NCBI GenBank assembly: GCA_000934455.1
Contig: KN882819.1
Coordinates: 145,669 to 165,860 of the forward strand
Direction of reading: 5' to 3'
Length of the DNA stretch: 20,192 bases
Source of the DNA: Apostichopus parvimensis
Lineage: Eukaryota > Echinodermata > Holothuroidea > Aspidochirotida > Stichopodidae
The position numbers and the translations under genes were made by a program. Of this stretch, positions 15,701 to 20,192 are shown in pieces; the first letter of the stretch is position 1; each line of letters opens with the position of its first letter. The notes below the pieces were generated by a model. The model was not told the origin of the DNA. It searched no databases and saw nothing but the letters and a program-made list of their open reading frames with translations.

Positions 15701-18651
15701 CCAGAAGTCAGCATAATCACCATTACAGATCAAGATAGGGAGAACTTACCTCCCTACATACCAGATGATGCAGAGGTAATGTGAATGGCTCATTAGCTTC
15801 AAATGTAACACTTCATTACGATCTTCCCTGCCAATAGCAAATACCACCCGAGTCCCCTGTTTTTGGCCAAACATAGGGGAGATTGAATTTCTACCCGACT
15901 TGGTAATGCTAGCCATACTTAACGTTCCTCTGCACAAATTCATGACTAAAAATGCACAGTGTACTATTTCAGTGGTCAAGCCAAATTTGTCTTCACACAT
16001 GAAAGTAGTGCTGGCCATTAGAGCGCTCATACAGGTGGCTGGTCAATTAATTAGGTGCACTCAAGGATGAATCATAATAACAGTACCTGAGGTACAGTGT
16101 AGCTTATGTTATCAAAGTAACAATTAATGCTCGAGTGAATATTGAGGTGGACAGTTTTTCTATAGGCAGGCATGACCGTCTGTCATGTATCATCCCAAGA
16201 TAAGGACAAATTAGCTTGGCTCTGTCTGTACAGCAGTGACTGCCATTAAGTTGTGTATCATCTCGAACGATTACACAATCTCCCATCAAGGGTATAGGGA
16301 GAACTTACCTCTCAACAAGTTATCTGCTACGGAGTGGTAACATCTTAGGTATCTAACACTGATTGTTACCTTTCCCTTTGACTACTTCTCCACAACATGT
16401 CAAAGTAACAATAACTTACCTCCCTACGTACAGATGCTAATTGTTATCAGAGGTGTTTTGTTAATATTTCACTAAGTTTTGCCCACCTCTCTGTGAATGT
16501 ATCAAAGATAGAAGAACTTCTGCAGATCTTTAGTACCAGATTCTACAAAAAGTAACTATGGGTTGTTAGTGCCATCAAATATACCACATCTTGATTACAT
16601 TTATCTTTGACAAGTTACTTAAACATTCTTCATTTTATAGCAATAAAAATCGAGAGCTTTACATTCAAACTTGATGAGAACTAATAATGAGAACTAATAA
16701 AAAGCAAGAATAATACAACAATATATATTTACAAAGTGTTATATAGTACTTGCATCAGATTATGTAGTAACAGTAACTTCACTGTGCATTGCTTTGTATA
16801 AGTATTAGGGTAAAACCAAAACAACCACTTGGTTTACATATATATCATGATTTAAAAAAATGTTACTTTTACAGACTGAGGTACCTCTTGTTCATATTGC
16901 ATTGTTCATGCAGAAATAAACAAAATTATTGACTTAATATGTACATGCAGAGATACAAAAGAGTTATTGTGTACTGGTGGTTATGCCCCCATAACGACAA
17001 TTTTGTCTTCCCGTAGACCAAAAACTGCGAGGTATTGCTTGACAATTTTTACCAAGTCTCGTGGCAACTTGATGAATCCAACAACAAGATAACCTTGGAG
17101 TTGAGTGGGAGGGTTGCATTGAGTGAGTACATGGCATTTGGGATCAGCGGATCAGAGACGAGGACTCAGATGGTCGGATCAGATGTAACAGTCGTGTGGA
17201 TTGATCCTAGTACCAATGAACCCCAAGCTGAGGACTATCATCTGAGTGCCAATACCCAGGTAAAGTCAACCAACATGAACAAGTCTATAGTAAGTCAATG
17301 TAAAACTAATGGTTAGGAGAGGGATGGGCATGGGTATATAGAGGAGAGGGAAACGGGTAAGAGGATATTACTTCAAACACAAGTTGGTTAGACTGATCAC
17401 CTTTACGTGGAAAGATCAGTCTAAATGGCCAGTGATAACGATCAATAAATGTTATAATATCATGCGACTTTTAATAAGTGTGCAGAATGTTTGTCCCTTT
17501 GATGAACATCTGTTCCGTATGACTTCTCTCTCTTTCATAGTGTGTCGTGAACAGCGGCCTGGGCGCATGTCCGGATACATTTAGTGCAGAGGGCAGCAAT
17601 GACGCACACTTGCTTGGAGCCGTGATAAGGGATGGCGTTACGACAATTATAGTAGAGCGCCCTCTAACATCCGGTGAGTCCATTCATCTTGCAGTCAATT
17701 AGTATGTACATCATAAATCTTCAATTTGTTTTGATAAGAAAGGGTTTCCACAGACTTCTGTTTCGAAGGTTCGGGCGGAAAGCCTTTTGCTTCTTACAAA
17801 TCAGACAGGTAATCAGAGAGCTGGAATTAGCAGCAATAGAAAGTATAAAGTGGTGGTGAACAGGAGGCAGAGACTACTGTAAAAAGATGGTTGGGAGCAA
17901 CTGAATTGGGAGCCATTGCTTGGATGAGAAAAATGATAGAGTTGCTAATTTGTTGATTCCTTGCCGGAGGCAAAAGTAATCTATGCAATTGTGATAGCGT
18001 GTGTGTGTGTGTGCATGCGTTTTTTTTTTTTTTGTATGTATGTATGTATGTGTGTATGTATGTATGTATGTATGTGACACTTGCCTGTAAACAAGGTAAC
18101 TCAAAAAATTCATGGTACGTGGATCCTCCATATTGAGTGAAAAAGCTGATTGTTTTCTGTGCAGTTCAATGGTCATTTGGGGTCAAAGTCTGAAAACTTT
18201 GTAAACACCATAACACAATAAGTACATCTTTCTTGAACTTCATACTTAGTACATAAATCCAGCTTGGTGAGTGCAAGAACCCTATAGAAATTGGTAGACG
18301 TCAAAGGTGATATGACATGACATGAGAAAACATTTGGCATTGATTATTTTCTTTTGACATCCAAGCCAAATTATTTATGGTAACTTTGTGAAATGTTGGA
18401 TGGCACCATGCATGTATCACACACACACACACACACACTGCTGAGACATCAGGTTCTGGTTAGATCAGGGGGTCCCCGAATACACAAGCACCGATTCAGT
18501 TTTCAAACTTCTGACATGTCCCTCTCTCACTTTACCGCAGATGATCCTCTGGACAAGCCAATCCCAACAGACAGGCCTGTCTACATATTTTGGTCGATCG
18601 GGCTCATAAATAATGTCGGTTTGGCTTCCCGTGGCCATCAAAGAACATCAG
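3720..18651 (+). CDS. Skeletor-like: Skeletor-like DM13-DM13-DOMON protein, 10 coding exons, 3' end outside window
   Basis: Spliced model: 3720-3774, 5067-5225, 7327-7399, 10455-10563, 12737-12917, 14554-14647, 15601-15775, 17017-17259, 17541-17673, 18541-18651 (1333 nt, 444 codons plus one base). Every junction keeps frame. Layout seen: signal peptide ~1-24, DM13-1 ~25-140, DM13-2 ~151-266, linker, DOMON ~285-444 (still open). Landmarks are FAVDE and FDG (50-66), AHFSAG (73-78), LPSG (112-115), VWD (126-128); RRRH (158-161), LPGE (240-243), YDVDS (247-251); YMAFGISG (320-327), DVTVVWID (338-345) and PIPTDRP in exon 10. Two DM13 domains followed by DOMON is the architecture of Drosophila Skeletor and its invertebrate homologues. 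DOMON domains are known as heme- or sugar-binding beta-sandwiches, and DM13 has been proposed to act in redox chemistry. The signal peptide points to a secreted or membrane-associated protein. Skeletor itself was described as a spindle-matrix protein, so function here is open. Orthology versus paralogy within the family is not settled. Confidence 0.9.
3775..4548 (+). other. Intron 1, left part
   Basis: It starts GTAAGA. No further exon or element was recognised. A C13A8 run lies at 4341-4361. Confidence 0.55.
4549..4912 (-). mobile_element. ~363-bp TTAA-flanked MITE, copy A (inverted relative to copy B)
   Basis: Its reverse complement aligns end to end with 8605-8967, with scattered substitutions and short indels. 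Its right end GAGTCTTCAATGCCTTTAA is intact. The left end GGGTGTGAAGACTC has lost the terminal TTAAA. It has no coding capacity. It lies in intron 1. Superfamily is uncertain: the TTAA flank is piggyBac-like, but the inverted repeat begins AGG rather than the common CCC. Confidence 0.85.
4913..5066 (+). other. Intron 1, right part
   Basis: AT-rich sequence leading into the exon 2 acceptor; the pyrimidine tract is CACCTTCTCTTCTCGACAG. Confidence 0.6.
5067..5225 (+). CDS. Skeletor-like: Exon 2: end of signal peptide and N-terminal half of DM13-1
   Basis: The acceptor is a pyrimidine tract ending in CGACAG; the donor is CACAG|GTTAGA. Residues 19-72 contain the DM13 opening GRYHGTEIGT (25-34), the motif GTIFAVDES (47-55) and IKGFTFDG (59-66), typical of the first strands of DM13. 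Phase is 1 at both ends. Codon 72 (G|AT, Asp) is completed by exon 3, giving the usual D-A-x-F continuation. An alternative acceptor AG lies 8 bases downstream but would break the phase. Confidence 0.93.
5226..5639 (+). other. Intron 2, left part
   Basis: No exon or element recognised. Confidence 0.55.
5640..5910. repeat. AACGTT-periodic repeat
   Basis: Seven exact AACGTT hexamers begin at 5658, 5669, 5680, 5703, 5815, 5849 and 5895. Spacings (11, 11, 23, 112, 34, 46) are close to multiples of 11-12 bp, and AACATT/AATATT variants fill the gaps. It looks like a decayed short-period satellite or the inside of a palindromic MITE. Confidence 0.7.
6119..7300 (-). mobile_element. Decayed, 5'-truncated non-LTR retrotransposon (CR1/L2-like)
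   Basis: On the minus strand, 7262-7190 reads a diverged palm segment (KLIPVERLTAQLKK). It is followed by SVIKYADDTALS with the YADD catalytic box at 7060-7049. Next comes CDKKNLLLNQKKSKEMIF (6961 leftwards), the C-D-x-x-x-L-L-L-N-x-x-K-T/S-K-E-M signature of L2/CR1-type reverse transcriptases. The frame is then broken by stops and frameshifts. The 3' end has AATAAA close to the terminus near 6119-6140. It is a dead copy inside intron 2. Confidence 0.85.
6835..7084 (-). pseudogene. Reverse transcriptase fragment with YADD motif
   Basis: This is the longest open stretch of the LINE, about 80 codons in one frame from NRFLSNCSVIKYADD to a TGA after GCPS. Before and after it, homology jumps frames: a KDNNLNF-like 'KYLG..DNNL' region near 6770 is in another frame. 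It therefore cannot give active enzyme. Confidence 0.8.
7327..7399 (+). CDS. Skeletor-like: Exon 3: middle of DM13-1
   Basis: This 73-nt exon lies between TTGCTTTTAG and the strong donor GTGAGT. It encodes AHFSAGRSDSPD and GVIIPDEMG (residues 73-95), the 'A-x-F-x-x-G ... G-x-x-I-P-D-E-x-G' segment of DM13. It enters in phase 1 and leaves in phase 2. Its acceptor lies about 25 bases from the recognisable 5' limit of a reverse-strand LINE fragment. It is too short to stand out as an open frame and was placed by domain logic plus matching phases. Confidence 0.92.
7400..8071 (+). other. Intron 3, left part
   Basis: It begins with the strong donor GTGAGT. No exon or clear element recognised. Confidence 0.55.
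8072..8260. repeat. ~60-bp tandem repeat, three diverged units
   Basis: Units start at 8072, 8132 and 8191. Shared blocks are ACACAGCTTTTCAGAATCT, a TATTATGGTACGT-like block, GCTTTAAA and TGTGTCA. The third unit is longer and more diverged. A short frame is open across part of it, but the encoded peptide shows no domain. Confidence 0.8.
8261..8604 (+). other. Intron 3, nothing recognised
   Basis: A short GGTCAGTCGGTCG motif near 8306 is the only local feature; no exon was found. Confidence 0.5.
8605..8967 (+). mobile_element. ~363-bp TTAA-flanked MITE, copy B (complete)
   Basis: The left end is TTAAAGGCATTGAAGACTC. The right end, reverse-complemented, is TTAAAGGGAGTGAAGACTC; they match at 17 of 19 positions. 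TTAA is present at both ends (8605-8608 and 8964-8967). The interior carries the same blocks as copy A in opposite orientation, e.g. CTTGTCGCTACAA and GAAACGTGATACC. No open frame for a transposase. Confidence 0.88.
8968..10454 (+). other. Intron 3, right part
   Basis: Apart from the 44-bp repeat fragment at 9224, no exon or element was recognised. The open frame around 9998-10327 shows no domain and lacks splice-consistent ends. An A-run lies near 10239 and a G-rich stretch at 10381-10400, before the exon 4 acceptor. Confidence 0.55.
9224..9267 (+). repeat. 44-bp terminal fragment of the 15814/18971 repeat family
   Basis: CATTACGATCTTCCCTGCC, then a short insertion, then ATAGCAAATACCACCC, matches the left end of 15814-16171. 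The rest of the element is absent. Confidence 0.8.
10455..10563 (+). CDS. Skeletor-like: Exon 4: C-terminal strands of DM13-1
   Basis: Of the adjacent AGs, only TTTATAG|CACAGC accepts the incoming phase 2 (AC|C, Thr96). Residues 97-132 read TANLGLYFQRDVMLVLPSG then MDITNCLWIAVWDVSLE, the typical DM13 closing strands. The donor is GAG|GTATTA in phase 0. The reading frame stays open for ~200 nt past the donor, but that sequence does not resemble DM13, whereas exon 5 continues the domain exactly. Confidence 0.92.
10564..12736 (+). other. Intron 4 (2.2 kb)
   Basis: No exon, RNA gene or full mobile element recognised. Contains a (TA)9 run at 10905-10922, a perfect GGGACTTTCC at 11757-11766 and a C12 run at 11774-11785. 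It ends in TTTCTTTGCAG. Confidence 0.6.
10905..10922. repeat. (TA)n microsatellite
   Basis: Nine uninterrupted TA dinucleotides. Confidence 0.95.
12737..12917 (+). CDS. Skeletor-like: Exon 5: end of DM13-1 and start of DM13-2
   Basis: The acceptor is TTTCTTTGCAG and entry is in phase 0. VHYGYVNI (133-140) finishes DM13-1, and CDFKPPQRQ (142-150) is the proline-containing linker also seen in Skeletor proteins. DM13-2 starts at LGGFAFRRRHR (152-162) and runs to GFDDG (184-188). The best phase-1 donor is CTC|GTTTGT at 12918. It is weak by consensus, but it places Tyr197 of exon 6 nine residues after the DDG glycine, the same spacing as Phe75 in DM13-1. The upstream alternative G|GTTTTG at 12888 would delete the FDDG motif. 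Confidence 0.86.
12918..13199 (+). other. Intron 5, left part
   Basis: It starts at the weak donor GTTTGT. A T-run/G-run pair (13064-13089) is the only notable feature. Confidence 0.55.
13225..13560 (+). repeat. Microsatellite-headed interspersed repeat, copy D1
   Basis: GTGTGCGTGTGTATGTATGTATGTGACACTTGC-type head (GT/GTAT units 13240-13269), then TGTACAAAG, AATATCTCAAGAAGTAGA, and AAGGTCATTTGAGGTCAA. The same order of blocks, diverged, occurs at 18034-18330 in the same orientation. It may be a SINE-like or non-autonomous family; no pol III boxes were found. Confidence 0.6.
13590..13613. repeat. (TA)12 microsatellite
   Basis: Twelve uninterrupted TA units. Confidence 0.95.
13614..14553 (+). 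other. Intron 5, right part
   Basis: No exon recognised. Two adjacent open frames (13854-14117 and 14114-14368) have no domain-like features. A C-rich run lies at 14432-14448. It ends in a T-rich tract and CACAG. Confidence 0.55.
14554..14647 (+). CDS. Skeletor-like: Exon 6: middle of DM13-2
   Basis: The acceptor has a clean pyrimidine tract ending TTTTTTTCACAG. Residues 193-224 include SIYAVIGSPESPD (195-207) and KEDEEVRISF (214-223). This aligns with the exon 3 segment of DM13-1 but is more diverged: the IPDE motif is not kept. The donor CAA|GTGAGA is in phase 2, like the exon 3 donor. A phase-0 GTGAGA 16 nt upstream is possible by sequence but would not match exon 7. Confidence 0.83.
14648..15600 (+). 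other. Intron 6
   Basis: Bounded by GTGAGA and TTTCTTTCAG. No exon or mobile element recognised. Confidence 0.6.
15601..15775 (+). CDS. Skeletor-like: Exon 7: C-terminal strands of DM13-2 and linker
   Basis: The acceptor is CTTTCTTTCAG, with entry in phase 2 (AA|A, Lys224). Residues 225-282 contain LSFMPGANLTMTLPGE (228-243) and LTFYDVDSIGIWSG (244-257), matching the closing strands of DM13. The residues that follow (ITDQDRENLPPYIPDD, 265-280) form the linker to DOMON. The donor is GAG|GTAATG in phase 0. Two partial copies of the end of this exon occur in the next intron. Confidence 0.93.
15814..16171 (+). repeat. ~360-bp interspersed repeat, copy C1
   Basis: Its reverse complement aligns along its length with 18971-19336. 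Shared blocks include GACCAGCCAC, TTGACCACTGAAATA, ATGAATTTGTGCAGAGGA, GTATGGCTAGCAT and GGCCAAAAACAGG. Short inverted repeats lie near the ends (CCTGCCAATAGCAAA versus CCTGCCTATAGAAAA), so a MITE is possible. Located in intron 7. Confidence 0.82.
16285..16311 (+). repeat. Partial copy of exon 7 end, copy 1
   Basis: ATCAAG, a 3-base insertion, then ATAGGGAGAACTTACCTC, identical to 15729-15752 of the exon. It has no usable reading frame context. Confidence 0.6.
16413..16436 (+). repeat. Partial copy of exon 7 end, copy 2
   Basis: AACTTACCTCCCTACGTAC followed by AGATG matches exon 7 near 15743-15767 with one substitution and one deleted base. Confidence 0.6.
16437..17016 (+). other. Intron 7, right part
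   Basis: AT-rich; no exon or element recognised. A small tandem duplication GAGAACTAATAA occurs at about 16677-16699. It ends in TCTTCCCGTAG. Confidence 0.55.
17017..17259 (+). CDS. Skeletor-like: Exon 8: N-terminal half of DOMON domain
   Basis: The acceptor is TTCCCGTAG and the donor CCCAG|GTAAAG; both ends are in phase 0 (81 codons, 283-363). It opens with TKNCEVLLDNFYQVSWQLD and holds GRVALSEYMAFGISGS (313-328), QMVGSDVTVVWID (333-345) and YHLSAN (356-361), all characteristic of DOMON. Met321 in YMAFGISG sits where heme-binding DOMON proteins place an axial Met ligand; heme binding here is inference only. Confidence 0.95.
17541..17673 (+). CDS. Skeletor-like: Exon 9: middle of DOMON domain
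   Basis: The acceptor is CTTTCATAG, starting directly at Cys364, and the donor is CCG|GTGAGT in phase 1. Residues 364-407 include CVVNSGLGACPD (364-375) and GSNDAHLLGAV followed by TTIIVERPL. Cys364 and Cys373 could pair in the extracellular domain. The segment continues SAN-TQ-C from exon 8 without a break, as expected for Skeletor-type DOMON. Confidence 0.95.
17674..17998 (+). other. Intron 9, left part
   Basis: Starts with GTGAGT; no exon or element recognised. Confidence 0.55.
17999..18075. repeat. Compound GT / T-run / GTAT microsatellite
   Basis: (GT)n at 17999-18013, a T-run at 18020-18033, then GTAT units to about 18075. Confidence 0.93.
18034..18330 (+). repeat. Microsatellite-headed interspersed repeat, copy D2
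   Basis: Same head GTATGTATGTGACACTTGC and a TGGTCATTTGGGGTCAA block as D1 at 13225, in the same orientation. It also carries a GAACTTCATACTTAGTACAT block and AAGAACCCTATAGAAATTGG. Similarity to D1 is patchy, so the limits are approximate. Confidence 0.55.
18418..18438. repeat. (CA)n microsatellite
   Basis: About ten CA units, about 100 bp upstream of the exon 10 acceptor. Confidence 0.95.
18541..18651 (+). CDS. Skeletor-like: Exon 10: C-terminal part of DOMON domain (last exon in window)
   Basis: The acceptor is CTTTACCGCAG, with entry in phase 1 (G|AT, Asp408). It encodes DDPLDKPIPTDRPVYIFWSI and GLINNVGLASRGH (residues 408-440), the conserved 'D-x-PIP ... W-x-IG ... GL' end of Skeletor DOMON. 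The donor TCAG|GTAAAT leaves phase 1. No convincing acceptor plus DOMON continuation is seen between 18652 and 20192, so the next exon lies to the right of the window. Confidence 0.93.
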
Positions 18652-18970
18652 GTAAATTAAAATATCAAAAGAAATAATATTTCACTGCTATATATTACTA
18701 TTTTGCTTTGATATATTTCATGATATTGTTTATCATGAACATTTTGGGGAAGTGGGCCCAATTGGCAAACCTGATTGGCTTCTTCGCATTTCCGAAGCAA
18801 ATCTGCCAAAATCAAAGGAAAACATAAGATAGCTTGCCAGAAATGTGCAAGTGTGTATCTTAAGCGTTGCCTGGGGCATTCTCTGGGCAGTACAGCAAAT
18901 AGAAATGGGTAAATAGCTTTGTGAAAAGAAGGTACACTAGGCTGTTCATACTAGGGTCTTAACAAGATTA
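18652..18970 (+). other. Intron 10, left part
   Basis: Starts with GTAAAT; no exon or element recognised. Confidence 0.55.
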
Positions 18971-19336
18971 GCCTGCCTATAGAAAAACAGTCCTCCTCAA
19001 ATTCACTTGAGCATCAATAATTTGTTCCTTCATAGCATAAACTACCCCAAGTACTGCCATATTAGGATTCTTCCTTGAGCGCACCTTATTAATTGACCAG
19101 CCACTGTATGATTGTAAACACAAGAGCTCTAATGGCTGCATCACTACTTTCCTGTGTGGAGACAATTTTGACTTGACCACTGAAATATACACTGTGTGTT
19201 TAATAATGAATTTGTGCAGAGGAGTGTTCAGTATGGCTAGCATCACAAACTTGGGTAGATATTCAATCTCAACTGTTTTTGGCCAAAAACAGGCAACAGT
19301 GGTGGTATTTGCTACAGGCAGGGAAGATCGTAATGA
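18971..19336 (-). repeat. ~360-bp interspersed repeat, copy C2
   Basis: Inverted copy of C1. Left end is GCCTGCCTATAGAAAAACAG and the right end GCTACAGGCAGGGAAGATCG, giving a short terminal inverted repeat of CCTGCCTRTAG. The long open frames on both strands are short and belong to the repeat. Confidence 0.82.
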
Positions 19337-19997
19337 TATTGATAAATTGATATAGGGTGATATTGATGGTAAAAGACAAAACTAGTTCTGAAAGATGATA
19401 TATTGCTTTCTTGTAAGAGTAGGTTAGAAAAGTAAGCAGCTGGTACGTGACAGTCTATAGGAACCCTTGCAATTAGCTGGGTCTTTGGATGTTTTCTATA
19501 TACTGCAAAGTTGCATAAAATGGAGATTAATGTATCAAAAAATATGTAAAAGCAGGATTTAAAGTTTTAACTCAACAATTGCTAATGACATATTGAGGTA
19601 TCTGCACAATTTTGTCGTAAAAAAAAAAAACCTTGATATCGCTCATTTTACATTCAGACTTCTTTTTTGTGAACAAAGTTAAGAAGAAAAGCTGTTTGTT
19701 GTGTAACCCCTTGACTGAATTATTCTAAATTTTTTTTAGCTCTTGTCAATGAAATAGGGATCATATTTCTTGTTGATGCTTTCACTGCTGTGTTTAACAA
19801 GATTATTGATTCACAATCAAGTCCTGGGCCTTTTTATGTGTAAAGTCAAAAGAAAAACTTTACAAATCATTTCAACTCATTTATTATGTCATTCTTGTTG
19901 GTGTCATTTTAATGAAAGCTGTCAAGCCATAATGAGGTCATCACTGCATTTAAAATATACCCTGTCTTAAATATTTCCCTATTTTATGATAATCTAA
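19337..19997 (+). other. Intron 10, nothing firmly recognised
   Basis: No exon with DOMON continuation was seen. An A-run lies near 19620. The right part may belong to the LINE whose tail follows, but no reverse transcriptase motif is visible. Confidence 0.5.
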
Positions 19998-20099
19998 TGG
20001 AATGAGCTGCCACCTGAACTCAGAACTGTTTCTAGTCTTACGACATTCAAGTCAAAGCTGAAAACCTTCCTTTTTAGACAGCATAACTGCAATATTTAA
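19998..20099 (+). mobile_element. C-terminal tail of a non-LTR retrotransposon ORF2
   Basis: Thirty-three codons and TAA: WNELPPELRTVSSLTTFKSK then LKTFLF. The pattern W-N-x-L-P-x-x-(L/V)-R-x-x-x-S-L-x-x-F-K-x-x-L-K-x-x-L-F is the usual end of CR1/L2/Jockey-type reverse transcriptase proteins. The codon just upstream is TAA, so this is a remnant. The 3' UTR continues past the window edge. Confidence 0.8.
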
Positions 20100-20192
20100 A
20101 CTGTGTATTAAATTCTTTTCATGTGCAATACTCCAACAAACTCAAACGTGCATGCTTTTTATTTTTTCATACTCATTTATATTGTATTTTAT

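Noticed and set aside
19337..20192. Next DOMON exon of the gene
   Set aside because: No phase-1 acceptor followed by a conserved continuation was found; the candidate frames read as repeat or LINE tail.

Overview
This is animal genomic DNA. It is AT-rich, with short exons in long introns and GT-AG boundaries, and it carries decayed LINE, MITE and microsatellite sequence. There are no operons, bacterial signals or RNA genes that I can recognise. The single protein-coding gene encodes a DM13-DM13-DOMON protein of the Skeletor type. Together with the CR1/L2-like LINE remnants and TGTA-type microsatellites, this suggests a marine invertebrate, perhaps an echinoderm or another invertebrate deuterostome. 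The species cannot be fixed from the sequence.

Gene layout. I reconstruct ten coding exons on the + strand: 3720-3774, 5067-5225, 7327-7399, 10455-10563, 12737-12917, 14554-14647, 15601-15775, 17017-17259, 17541-17673 and 18541-18651. All phases agree (1,1,2,0,1,2,0,0,1,1), giving 444 complete codons. Exon 1 supplies the start codon in a good Kozak context, with an in-frame stop upstream, and the first part of a signal peptide that is completed in exon 2. Exons 2-5 encode DM13 domain 1. Exons 5-7 encode DM13 domain 2. Exons 8-10 encode most of a DOMON domain. The last donor (18652) is in phase 1 and no later exon is visible, so the 3' part of the gene lies beyond the window.

Region by region. 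Positions 1-3500 are non-genic: a 15-bp triplicate repeat, a ~480-bp TGTACTCTAC-type minisatellite, a 112-bp hAT-like MITE with 8-bp target duplications, and two tandem hairpins. A palindromic CRE at 3501 lies just upstream of the gene start. The introns hold two inverted copies of a ~363-bp TTAA-flanked MITE (4549-4912 and 8605-8967), an AACGTT-periodic repeat, a 5'-truncated reverse-strand LINE with a recognisable YADD reverse transcriptase motif (6119-7300), a ~60-bp tandem triplicate, two inverted copies of a ~360-bp repeat (15814-16171 and 18971-19336) plus a fragment at 9224, and several microsatellites. The right end holds the C-terminal tail of another non-LTR element (19998-20099).

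The main observations are the two homologous DM13 units with matching intron phases, a signal peptide split across exons 1 and 2, and inverted repeat pairs flanking exons 2-3 and exons 8-10 that could pair in the pre-mRNA. I saw no wholly new multi-gene system.
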